Assembly (NCBI GenBank): GCA_001910725.1
Contig: MJGA01000039.1
Coordinates: forward strand, 62,001-126,000
Length of the DNA: 64,000 nt
Reading direction: 5' to 3'
DNA from: Phanerodontia chrysosporium
Lineage: Eukaryota; Basidiomycota; Agaricomycetes; Polyporales; Phanerochaetaceae
The notes under the pieces were generated by a model. It was not told the DNA's origin. It did not search any database and worked only from the letters and a program-made list of their open reading frames with translations. Shown here one piece after another: positions 23,876-34,784 of the stretch (positions are counted from its first letter, which is position 1; the number at the start of each line of letters is the position of its first letter). Both the position numbers and the translations under genes were made by a program.

Positions 23876-24897
23876 CCCCCCAACATCGCCCCGTTCCTGG
23901 CCGTGCGACTGCCGCTGCCTGCTCCCCGCCGTGCTCGACGAGCTGCCGAGGCTGCGGCGCCTGGTGTTCACCGTGCCAGGTCGCCTGCCGGGGCGCGACC
24001 AGCCGGCCGCGGGCGCAGACGGCCTCGCGCGGGTGGCGGGCGCCGAGCACGCAGGGCTGTGGGACGCGGCGCGGGTGTGGGTGCATGCGCACACGCAGAC
24101 GTTCCACCCGGACGGCGACCCGCACTCGCTCACGACGCACTCCGCAGGGGCGCGCGCGCTCGTGCTGCGCTTCCTGAGCCTCTTCCGCGCCGTCGACACG
24201 CTCGCGGTGGACCATGGCGCGCACGCGCTGCTGCAGCCGCTCTTCGAGGAGCTCGTGTACCCCCGTGCGCTCCGCGTGCGCCTGCTGTGCCTGGGGCCTG
24301 CGTTCGGTGGGCAGCGCTTCAGCGAGCTGGTGCGCAGGGTCATCGAGCCGCGTCCTGTCTCCGCGCTGTGTGTACACGGCGCGGCGACTGACTTTGCCAG
24401 CCGCCTTTTGCTGCAAGAGAGCGCCGCGGAAGCGCTGGCGGTCCTGCGCCTGACATGTGCCTCTGGCTCTAGGGAGCCATTCCTCGGTTAGTAATTCCTT
24501 GCAGGACTGCGTTGAAAAGTCTGACAGGTGCAATCTCGCAGTATCGAGCTCCCTCGGCGGTGCCTTGTCAAGCTGCCGCGCCCTACGGCTTGTGCAACTC
24601 TCCCAATTCTGGTGGGCACGAGAAGCTGCCCAGGCGTTTGTCGAAAGCGTCTCCAAGGCCCCGAACCTTGACTACGTTGTGCTGTGCGTGGACACGGAGG
24701 AGTCAACCCTGGAGTGGTCCCAAATGGTAACCATCGACTGGAATGCGGTTGACGACGCGATAGTGTCAGGGCTTACTGGCCGTTCCGTCATTATTGCTCT
24801 CAGTAGCTGTCAAGAGAAAACCGCTTACAAAGAGCTCATTCGGCGTAAGCTTCCACGGTCACGTACAAGAGGTATCTTGAGGTTTGTAGACCGTTAG
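23876..24897 (+). pseudogene. 5'-truncated copy of the F-box-like gene
   Basis: Corresponds to 14223-15263. It retains LPRLRRLVFTVPGRLPGRDQ through RTRGILRFVDR with the same 55-bp intron (24487-24541), but the F-box region and start codon are missing. A 20-bp deletion lies near 23896. Downstream of that deletion the frame stays open and substitutions are few, so the duplication is recent or the copies are homogenised by gene conversion. Confidence 0.8.
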
Positions 24898-26560
24898 TGA
24901 GTGGAACCTCTGCTTCCTCAATGGGTCTGTGCCTCACACCAGTGCGTGGCCTAGCCCCATACATTGGAAAGCGCACAAGGCAGCAATGGCAGCACTGGAC
25001 ATGGTTGACAAGTGACTTGGACATAGTCTACGCAGTACCATATACACATAATCGTACATGCGCCCCACATCTCGGATCCATGATAATCTACGTCTCATAC
25101 ACTGGATAGATCAACACTCGCGAAGACACAGTGCGCTGGGACAGCTGTCACAGCACTTTCTCAACGAGCCCGACGCCTTCCTTCTCCAGCTGCTCGCGCA
25201 GGGGATCGCAGATTTCCTTGGTGTACGGTGCAATGACGCCCGGTGTGGCAATGACACCGTCGAGGACGAGCTGTACTGCGATGCCGCACGGAAGGCCCAC
25301 GAGGCGCGCCATCGCGGACGGGCCGTCGGCTCGCCGTACGCCTCGAGCGTCGACGTCAGCGTGTCCTGGCGAGGCGGTCAGCACCACGGGCAGAGGCAAG
25401 GGTGAGTACGCACCGTCGTCCCGTCTGCCCACTCGACGTCGAAGCGGTGCTGGAGCAGTACAAGGTCGCGCTCTCCGCGCTCGTACGCGAGCATACCCTC
25501 GAGCCGCGCGCAGAGCGTATCGAGCAGGTTTCTGCCGCGCAGGTTAACGCGCTCCGCAGAGAACAGGCCCATCCAGCGCAGTCCGAGACGATGCGCGCGG
25601 TCTCGGTGGGGTCCAGTGACGTGCAGAGGTCGCGGATCAGAGCCACCAGGGTGCTGACGGACAAGCATACAGTCAGTCATTCGTGTAGAAGCGGTGCACA
25701 CGATGGTAGACGCACCCTTCACTGGAGTCCGGCGCGTCGAGAAGGCGTTGGGTGACCTGCGCCCAAGACATCTCTGCAGAAAGCCACTCCTTGGCTGCGG
25801 ATCAAGCCACCCAATCCTGACGAGCGTCCGCGCCATCTGCGGGAAGCCCTGGTACCGCAGGTTGCACCGCTTGACCGTGTGGGCCTCGGGGATGCCGTAG
25901 AACGCGCGGAACGGCGCCGCGTCGCGGTTTGGGTACGCGACGAGCGCATAGGCGGGCGAGAGCACGTACGGGACGGCGTGGTCCATGAGCGTGTCCCCGG
26001 GCACAGCGACGCGCACGCCGTGCTCGAGGAACGCCGCGGCGTTTGCGCAGTTTGCGAGCACGCCGCGCGGGGACCACGAGAACTTGAGCCCGAGCGGGTT
26101 GTCCGCGCACGCGGGCGCAGGGAGGCCGCCGCAGCAGGACACGAAGGCGCGGACCCTGCCGCCGCGCGCGTGCACCTCGTCGATCGTCTTGACGGCGTAG
26201 AGGTGGTCGATGCCGGGGTCGAGTCCAGCCTCGTTGAGCACGACGATGCCCGCCGCACGTGCGGCGGTGTCGAGCGCGCGCATCGCGGGGCTGACGTAGC
26301 TCGTCGTGACGACGTGTGTGCGCCCGGCGATGGCGGCGGCAATGACCGCGGCGTGGTGTGCGTAGGGCACGAGCGAGACGACGAGGTCGTGCATGGCGAC
26401 GGCAGCGGTGAGTGCGGGCGCGTCGGTAACATCAAGCGCCGCTGCAGTTGTGTTTGGGAGCCCGGCGCACAGGGCTTGGGCGGATGTGAGCGTCCGGCAG
26501 GCTGGAGCTCAGATCAGAATCGCCGGGTATGTTTGCGGGCGTAGATTACTCACCGACTGT
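23876..26560. repeat. Segmental duplication, copy 2
   Basis: Second copy of 14223-16927. Here the left end truncates the F-box gene, while the right end continues into the full SPE3-LYS9 gene. The layout is the product expected of a tandem duplication across two convergent genes. Confidence 0.9.
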
Positions 26561-27592
26561 AAGATGGTTCCTGGGATCGCGCACGATATACTCCGCCGCA
26601 GGCCTTGCAACCAGACCGCTCCAAGTAGTAGAACCTTCCTCACTGGCTCTCCCGGTGCAAGGACTTTGCCCAAACGAGGACGAAGATCCGTCCCGTCCTG
26701 CAGGTACGCACGTGCAAATTCGGGCAAGGTGAACGCGGCGCGATGAACTGCTGCGGTGTAGTACGTCGTGGTCCCGACGGCTCGCAGCGGAGTCTGCAAA
26801 TCGCTTCCGGCTTCCTTTGCGCAGACGAGGATACCGATCTGGCCATAAGGGTTCGTCGGTACGGCCGTGTACGCGTAGCGCACCTCGGGAAATTGAGACC
26901 TCGCGCCTTGGACCATTGACTTAATTGACCGCAGTTGCGCCCACTGGCTTGGAGCTTTTACTGCAACACGACCTCCAGGGGCAAGGGACCGGTGCAACAG
27001 CTCAAGCTGCGTTTGAGTGAGAGGGATGTCTGTGCTGCGGGAGTTGATAATAATAACGTCAAAGGTAGGCATCCCTTCCCGAAGTAGAGTGAAGCCGTTG
27101 TTGACATGCACCGTAACGCGAGGGTCGTCGAAGGAAGTAGACATGTGAGGAAAGAACCGGCAGCGAACACGCACGGCAGCCTCGTCGACGTCGCAAACGA
27201 CAACACTCTTCACACTCTGGTGCTTCAAGACCTCTCTCACCACGCCTCCCTCACCTCCACCTATGACCAGGACCTCTTCTGGGCTCGGATGACTGGCGAG
27301 AGGGAGATGGGTCATCATCTCCTGGAACGAGAAACCGTCGCGCTCGGTGTATTGAATGGCACCATCGAGAACGAGGACAATTCCATAAGTCTCGGATTCA
27401 AAGACCAGAATATCGTGGCGAAGGGACTCCTCGATGTGTAGGATCTTGCGAACCTTCAGGGCGATAGCCTGGCCTGGCGACAGCGACGACACCTCGCGAA
27501 ACCACCCGTCTACGGTCCGTGACACATAAGTAGCTGCTGATCATTCGAGAGAGGACCTGACCTTGGATTGCTGGATGCCTCAACGGTGCCAT
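25148..27592 (-). CDS. SPE3-LYS9: SPE3-LYS9 fusion: spermidine synthase + saccharopine dehydrogenase (apparently frame-broken, altered active site)
   Basis: In basidiomycetes one chimeric gene encodes spermidine synthase (putrescine to spermidine) and saccharopine dehydrogenase (last-but-one lysine step). Inferred exons are 27592-27562, 27509-26554, 26501-25716, 25653-25414 and 25365-25148. The SPE3 half has DGWFREVSS, LVLDGAIQYTERDGFSFQEM, the SAM-fold GGGEGGVVREVLKH and FFPHMSTSFDDPRVTVHV. The catalytic loop normally reads TDSSDP but here is INSRST (codons near 27034-27048), so both active-site Asp are lost. The LYS9 half has SYVSPAMRALD, GLDPGIDHLYAVKTI and FSWSPRGVL. Single-base frame breaks lie near 26620 (the nucleotide-binding GSG at the fusion joint), 25790, 25590 and 25328. 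It is likely a decaying paralogue, with the working gene elsewhere. Sequencing indels could explain the frame breaks but not the active-site changes. Confidence 0.88.
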
Positions 27593-29232
27593 AGTGGTAT
27601 CGCGAGAGTAGCAGCCTAAGGCAAGGTGCCGAGTCACTCAATGTCAAACTGCCGCTCGCCATGGAGTCGAGTCATCGTTAGCGGCATCACGGCCTGCCGC
27701 GTTTCCACGGTGTCTATTCACAAATAAGCGTCTTGAGCCATGCGTTCGTCTAGGTAGATAGCAAGGCTTACATCGACTATGGCTCCAGTGTCTCGAGATG
27801 CTGTCAGGCTGTTACGAACTGCGGAGGGATATGTCGTCACCACGGCCGAGCACGATTATCCCTGCGATTTCCGAACTCTCGTCTCATACCCTCAGAAGTC
27901 ATTGCATAGGGACACAATGCGTTTGTGAGATAACTGTAGCCAAGATTTCAGTGTCGTTGCACACCATGGTTCCAAATTGCTCGCACTATGAGTTGAGATG
28001 GCAGATCGGCCGCCTGTAGCACTCTCCTTCAGGATCAGTTGTCGAGGGAGGTTGGCCCGGACCGCACAATTGTACGTTGATTGTAATTTGCCGATGATGC
28101 GAGTTGTCATGTTGTTAATGTTGCTAGACCCGCGGGAGAGACGGCGTTGGAAAACGTCAGCCCTGGGTTAGGGTTAGCGCCACGAAGGCAGCTCAGAATA
28201 GCAGGACATTCCCACAGTCACATCTTGCGTTCCGCATCTTCCATCTCGACATCGCCAGCTATCACCGTGCACCAACACGAGACATCAACAATTCTACGCA
28301 AAGAACCCCTAAACTACTGCAATTTGACTGTGATAGATATGTGATATGTCTCGAATCACTCTCAATCCATCAACAAAATGAGCAGAGGACGAACGACGTC
28401 AGCCAAGGATCTAACCAGCGCGTGACGAATATCGGGGATTCTGACTTCGTATGCAGGCTTTCCGACCCAACACGATGTTCGGGAGTTATTCCAGATCCTA
28501 AGAAGCGATCGACGCCGCGTCCGTGCTTGGCAGGTGCGTGGAGCGTCATATGGGCCCGCCGCTTATCTGAACATTGCCTTGAAGGATAATCAGCGAAGTC
28601 GTGGTCATATCTCGGGAACGATGCACTAAGAATTTCATGGGCTTCTCACGCAGACCCTTTCTGGCAAAGTGATACGGTTTCGGCATTGGCAGCCGAAGGC
28701 TTCGCAAGAACAGCTTGCGGTGGCACTGTTCTAGGTGTGTGCTTCAGTCGCGAGCACGGTTGTACCGAAAACAAATGCTAGTAACACTGGAATATTGGCT
28801 TTTGTATCTAGGCTTAGTATTTGGGACGCCTTTCTACGTACGAGCAGCGTGTCGACCCGCCGCATTAACGATGGGCAACAAACCACTAGCCATGCCCTGC
28901 TGCCGCTGCCGTCGTGCACGGAACCTGCGGTCGAGACTTTTCAGACCATTCGTGAAGCGATTCCGCAGACCATCTGAATCAAATCACGATGTCTTCCCAC
29001 ACTTACAGTGTCCCGAAAACAAGGGCGGCGAGCATGCGCTCAATCACGCCTTCGACAAGCAGAACCGAGCGACAAATTGAGCGAACGACTACAGAGCTTC
29101 CGGACCTGATGCATGGTGAGTGCAACGTGTTTGTTGCAATCCCCCTATATATGCAGCCGTTTCACCGCTCGGTAAGGGCAAGTGGTTTTCACTCATCCAC
29201 CTCCATCCACAGCAGACACTGTCCTGACCCCC
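27593..29232. other. Intergenic stretch
   Basis: No gene is supported. It holds copy 3 of the telomere-like repeat and AT-richer DNA ahead of the first lectin gene. A TATATA at about 29146-29151 lies about 80 bp upstream of the proposed lectin start and could be its TATA element. Confidence 0.45.
28165..28215 (+). repeat. Telomere-like motif of a dispersed repeat, copy 3
   Basis: GGGTTAGGGTTAGCGCCACG followed by AAGGCAGCTCAGAATAGCAGG and ATTCCCAC. The latter parts also occur beside copy 1, so the repeat is at least about 60 bp long. Confidence 0.62.
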
Positions 29233-32200
29233 ATGCCCCCCACTACTATCCAGTTATCCTCTGTAAGTTCTAATACCTCTTTGCGTCTGCTGAGAACTCA
29301 CGTTTTGTCCAGAAAAGCGTTACCCTGACGGCAGGAGCGAGTGTCAACGACACACGCTGCTACTTGAAGGGGTCGAAAGGAGAGGTATTCGAGGCTGCCC
29401 TCGAGCTGAGCCCGAATTTATCAAATCCTCGGCGAAAGAAGGTGAGCCCAGCTAGCCCAGTTGACGCATATTTATCTCGCTAATTATCCTTTAGGATTCA
29501 CCACGCGCGTCGTAGAGTGGTCACCGCTTGATATAACCCTGAATTGCGACGAGAACAGTAGTCTATGCTCCGTCACCGTGCGTCGTTGCAAGGTCCCGGT
29601 CCCACGCGGTATCTAATTTGTGTCTTTTAGTGGGACTCTCACAACCGGTCTGTTTTCTACCAAGACCAGAGCAATACCCTCCGCGAGTGGTGCTGGACCG
29701 ACGGAAAGGGTTGGAAGCAGACCAACTTCGAGCAGGTCAACGCTATGATTGGCACTAACGTTGCTGCTCTTGCCTTGCCTTCTTGGTCTAGGGGCCGCGG
29801 CTACATCCTCTACCAGGACTCGGCCGGCTTCATCTGTATTCGGTATGGCTCCATATATCTTCGCCTCGGGCTGTGACGCTAACGGATGTGCGGCACTTGC
29901 AAATTATGCTGCAGCGAGGACACATTGCCCGACGCCGTCAGGCGGACTAAGAAGGCCGTGCCGCTCAGCGGTATCGGCGTATGCGTGGAGAATCCCGGCG
30001 AATACTGTTCGTGCTAAATGGGAATAGCTGCACGGCTTGCCATAAACTGACCCGTCGCCCATAGACGAGAAGATCCATATCTATTATCAGGACGAATCCC
30101 TCGCGATAAGGGAAATTTGCCTGGACCGTAATGGGTGGTGAGTGTCGTACATCTTGTGCGGGGCTGCGTCTCACAGAGATGATGGCACAGGATGCCGGTA
30201 AAGGAGTTGGTCTCGAAGAGGGACATCGTCATCAGCGATATTGCGGCGATCGCTCCAGTTATCAACGGGAAGCATGAGATCAGGTGAATGAAAGTTCACT
30301 CATCTGCTGCGCAGGCTCATTCACTACTTCTCTGCCAGACTCTACATACAAGATGCGCAGGGAACCGTAATCGAGTGCAAGCGTGCTGGGGCAGGATGGG
30401 AAACGTACGTTCCCCGCAACAATGTGCTACACACAGGTTTGCCAACTGCTAGGTCAGCAACCATCTTACAACCAAAGCAATGGCTTGTGCGAATATCGTT
30501 GCCATCTCCACGCTCTCGCCTAGTCTCTATGTCGGTGTTCTGTGGGTTAGTCAAGACAGGGTGAGCGTCTCGTACTCTACGCTAGAAACACTGTTCACCG
30601 TTGTCCTCCAGTACCTTTATGTATGCGACTCGCAGGGGGGCGCTACGTGGCGCGAGCCAGCCGCTCTCGTCTTTCTCGAGAGATCGAGACGCAAGGAAGG
30701 GTCGGAAGGAAGCGGCACAACTCCTTTGGGTACGGCCATCATCCTGTGTGCTCAGAAAAGTGCTGACCATGCCGCAGATAAGCCAGTGTCTCCTTCCACC
30801 GGCCCAGCAGATGTCCCTGTTGCCACGTCGAAGGAGCCTGGTGTGGCCACACCAAGGCCGATCCGACCCCGCAGGAGAAGAACAAAATCATCGGCCAACC
30901 GCAAGTGCAGCCCTCGAAGGGAGGCTCCGACCATGAGCCAGCAGCGTCCCAATTCAGAAAGCCCGTGGGTCCGACGAAGAAAGGGACTCCTGTCCGGGAC
31001 GAACTCCAAAAGCAACCTATCTCGGAGTCGGTGCCTCTTACGAATGAGCCTGAAGCCTCCAGCGGCGGACGGACAGGCGGTCCCAGAGCGGCGAGGGGTG
31101 AAAGAAGAGTGAAGCAGGACGATAGAGCGCCGCTGACCCGTCTACCGTTCCTAGGAGGGAGCAGAAGCCGTCTTCAGACCGTGTTCAACCACCCCTGGCT
31201 GACGGCGAACGGCAGGTCGCGGAGACAGCGCTCGCGAGGCCCCCGCGCCCGATGCCGAAGCGCAAGCCGACGATCGTCGTGCCGACGGTCACGTCGCCGA
31301 CCTCCCCGCGGACCCAGTCGCAGCGCGGGGCCGGCCGCCGCGCACGATCGTGCAGATCACGGTGTCTGTGAGCGAGCGCGTGAACGGCATCAGGCTCGTC
31401 TACGAGAACGGCCAGGAGACGGCGTGGCGCGGGACGAGCAGCGGGGAGCAGCATGTCTTTGCGCTTAACGCCGGCGAGTATGTGACACATGTGTGGTACG
31501 CGACCGACCGGCGGTCCATGGAGGGCATCCTCTTCGGCACGTCCAGCGGTGCGTCCCAGAGATGGTGGTCTGCGGGTTGTTGCTAATGTGTCCATAGGGC
31601 GCAAGTCGCCGTGGTATGGCCAAGAGTACGGCCTGTACGGTCTCTTGGTCAACGACGGCCACGTTCTGGACGACCTTCACGGCCCAGAGGACGGCCAGCT
31701 GACTCCGCTCATGGTGGGTCCGCCATAGACTCGGACTGGAACTCAACTCATCCCAGCCTTAGTCGAGTGGGTGGCGTACGTGCCCAGCGGCGACATCGTA
31801 CAATACCAGGATCGGTACACGACGCTGATCGAAGAATGGGCCGCTTCGCGGCGAGCGTCTCCGAGTGGGAGGGCCAGATCACGAGCTCGCGCAACGGCCT
31901 GAACGACCTCAGCACGGAGCAGGCCATCGAGAAGCTGACGGAGCTCGTGGAGAGCGTTGAGATTTACTATCAGCTCGAGACGGGCCAGCTCGAGGTGACG
32001 GCCACCCGCACCAAGTTGAGGCAGGACGTCCTCAAGCGTATCCGCAAGTCCGCGCGAGAAGTGCAGGCGGCGTTCGCAGCGCTGGCGGCGGTGCTGGCCC
32101 CGATGTCGGGCGGAGTACGTTTCTCCGTAGTCACTGCTGTGCGACGACTCATTGCGACAACATTTCAGCTCGACTCCATTAGCGCCAGCAAGCGCGACGA

Positions 32201-33011
32201 AGGAGAAGCTCTGCTTTCCCGGCTCACTGCGCTGAGCAGCGACCTGCAGGCGTATCTCCACGACCTGGACGAGCGATCCGGACAGATCCGGTAAGGCGAC
32301 GTTCCTGTTGAATGTAAATGTCCTCATCGCGCTCTCGAACACAAGGGACGAACAGAGACACTGGACAGAAGAAGCCGAGCAGGCCCGCACCGGGTTCCTG
32401 CAAGCGAAGAGATCCTTTGACAAGAACCTGGCCTCAAAGGGGGCCAAGGCGCCGATCTGACTGACAAAGATGCTCCGCTCTGGGTATGTGCGCCTGCTGT
32501 TTGTCTTCTTCCCATACTGAGCATGCATCATGTCTAGGGGCTCCGGGAATGGTGCAGCAGCCTCAAGCTCGGCACAATTGAGACGGCGTTCGAGAACTAC
32601 CTCCTCAGCCGCGTGATGAAGTCCGCAGCGCAGGTGCAGTACGATGTCTCTCACGGCGCCTTCCTCCAGGGCAGCATCCAGGCGTGCGCGGACGGCAAGA
32701 AGGAGGCGAGCACGCTCCGGCTGAACCTCGTGAGGACGATCTCCGAGCTCCAGAGCGTGATCGCGCGCCTGGAGTCGCTCCAGCCGAACGGCACCGCGAC
32801 GCAGCAGGACACGTCCGAGCTCGCGGCGCTCATCAACGACACCGTCGCTGCCCTCGATGACTTTGAGCACATCGACACGTCCCAGGAGTTCGCGGAGATC
32901 CTCGTGTCTGTCCTGCGGGAACTCCTTAACAACGACAACTTCAAATGGAACCGCGAGGAGGGCGATCAGCTGCTCAAGGTGTCTTTGGACGTCTATCACC
33001 GAGTCGTATGA
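29233..33011 (+). CDS. Multi-domain lectin L1: fucose-lectin propeller + jacalin-like + helical coiled coil
   Basis: First of two tandem paralogues. Inferred exons include 29233-29262, 29313-29441, about 29518-29577, 29631-29839, 29915-30006, 30065-30137, 30191-30283, 30339-30404, 30458-30560, 30612 to about 30729 and onward to 33011. The N-terminal blades have fucose-specific lectin motifs: WDSHNRSVFYQDQSNTLREW, IHIYYQDESLAIREICLD and LYIQDAQGTVIE. A long Pro/Lys/Ala linker precedes a jacalin-like domain (about 31340-31725: GIRLVYENGQETAW, GEYVTHVWYATDRRSMEGI). About 380 residues of amphipathic helices with coiled-coil character follow. The first exon has no signal peptide, so it is probably cytoplasmic like other mushroom lectins. 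Frame breaks occur near 29495, 30860, 31838 and 32440 (a G run). Lectin identity is clear, but integrity is not. Confidence 0.78.
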
Positions 33012-34784
33012 TGCGCGTAAGTCATTCGATGCCGTGCTTTAATTCCCGGGGTCTGATCTCCGGTGCCCATGGATAAGGCTTCGCGCCGGCCCATATCGTT
33101 ACGTCCTGCCTTATGGCTTGTGTACTTTTACTTTCAACGCTCGACAGATATTCATGACTTGCGCAACCGTGTTTCACTTCACAAATCACGATCCTCTCAC
33201 AACGGCGATGAATTTGCCTGACATGCAGTGCGTCCCATGCATTCCAATCACGCCTCGGCCACTGAGAGGCTGGGTGACGACATAGTAATTGACCGCGGTG
33301 ATACTGATCGGCACTTGCCAGAGCATTTGGCAGCCGGCAAGCAAGATCTCAACATCAAGATTATTGTGACTCTGGTACTCCTACGTTCGAACGAGTGTCA
33401 GCCTGTTCTTTTGGTTGCCCTTCGGGCACCCTCCAAAAACGCTTGCAGCAACTTGCCTCGCAATGCGGATTCGTACTCAGGTATAAAAATCATTACCTTC
33501 CACATCTCTCACAAACTTTCATCGAGACCTGTATGCTGGACCGTAACGGCGGTACAGTGTTTGACAGTTTCCGTCGAGCGGGTACTACGCCGGCGGTAGG
33601 CTGTGTCCGGGGTCCTGCCAGAGCGTGGCGCAAGCGCCCGCTCTGCAGTCTTAGGGGTCCTTGTAGTTCGACAGCCGACTTGAGTCTTGCGACTTTTCGT
33701 ATCTCCTCGCTGCTGCTGTCGAGCACTGTCGTTTCTATTCTCTCATCGAGCGAGAAAATGAGCTCTCCGCAGCCGCAGAGACGCAGCAATAGGGGTCGCC
33801 TTCGCTGTCCTTTGCCCTGACGGGTTCAAGGCACTCCAGGCACGAACTGTCGGCGGCCAAGGTACGCACCGACCGTCGAGGTACACCTTGGTTGACACTG
33901 CTGTAAAGCTGCTCCGTCGACTGCGATTGAAATGCCAGGTGCTCCTGCCAGCATTGTGTGAGGAGATCGTTCTGGGTACGGCACCGGTCGTGATGCGTCC
34001 CACGGACGTCGGGATGCTCCATATCCCGCGATGCATGGAAGAGCCTGGGCGAGCTCACGTGTCGGCTCAGGGTGTGAAACGGCGGGTCAACTCGTTCGCG
34101 TCACGTTTTCGTTGACTGATAGACTCACTGCTGTACGACGAATGGAGCAACCCTGGTGCCCAGTGCTCTGTCATTCACACGATAGCCACTTTTCGGTGAA
34201 CAGGTGAGCTACGGACAAGCCACACTACACACGTTAGTCACTGAAACGCACACATCCGTGCAGGAATGGCTCGTCGCTCTGCACGGACTTTCGTAGCACC
34301 TGTTCAGAACCTTAGCAACGTGCGAGCGCCGAAAATTCAGGATGAGCCTACCATTCCTCGGCCGCGGCACGCTCTGAACTCCGTGATGCTATGCCACCGC
34401 GACTGTGCACCTTCCAGATCAGTCGGCTCGCTCCCTATACCGCGCGACAGAATGGCAGATGTACGCTCAGAACAGCTGTCATCCCGGGTTGTGGCATGCA
34501 GCCTAGTCGAACCTTGTTCACTCAATTCGCAACTCGTGTGGATTAATACCGACTACGCCCTGGACACGCTGGCAACAATGGTCTTCAGTGTCGTCCACCG
34601 GGCTCTCGCAGGCGCTTGGGCTGTCCTTCAAAAGCTGCCCTGGATTGTCTGTGTCTACTCACTCCTCTGTGGCTCCCGACGACGAAGGCGTCCAAAATCG
34701 CCCTTCGACGAGACCAACTTCCCAGACTACAAACTCCAAACACTCAAGCCTCCCATCCTTCCCGACCAACCACACTACTCCAGC
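33012..34784. other. Intergenic stretch between the two lectin genes
   Basis: No gene is recognised. Short frames on both strands lack domains. The last 200 bp before 34785 is rich in CT/CCA and is probably the promoter and leader of L2. Confidence 0.45.

Noticed and set aside
31743..32999. 418-residue open frame antisense to the lectin helical domain
   Set aside because: Leu/Arg/Glu-rich shadow of the sense coiled-coil exons; it runs across their introns.
33820..33840. tRNA-like GGTTCAAGGC box
   Set aside because: No matching acceptor or anticodon stems around it.
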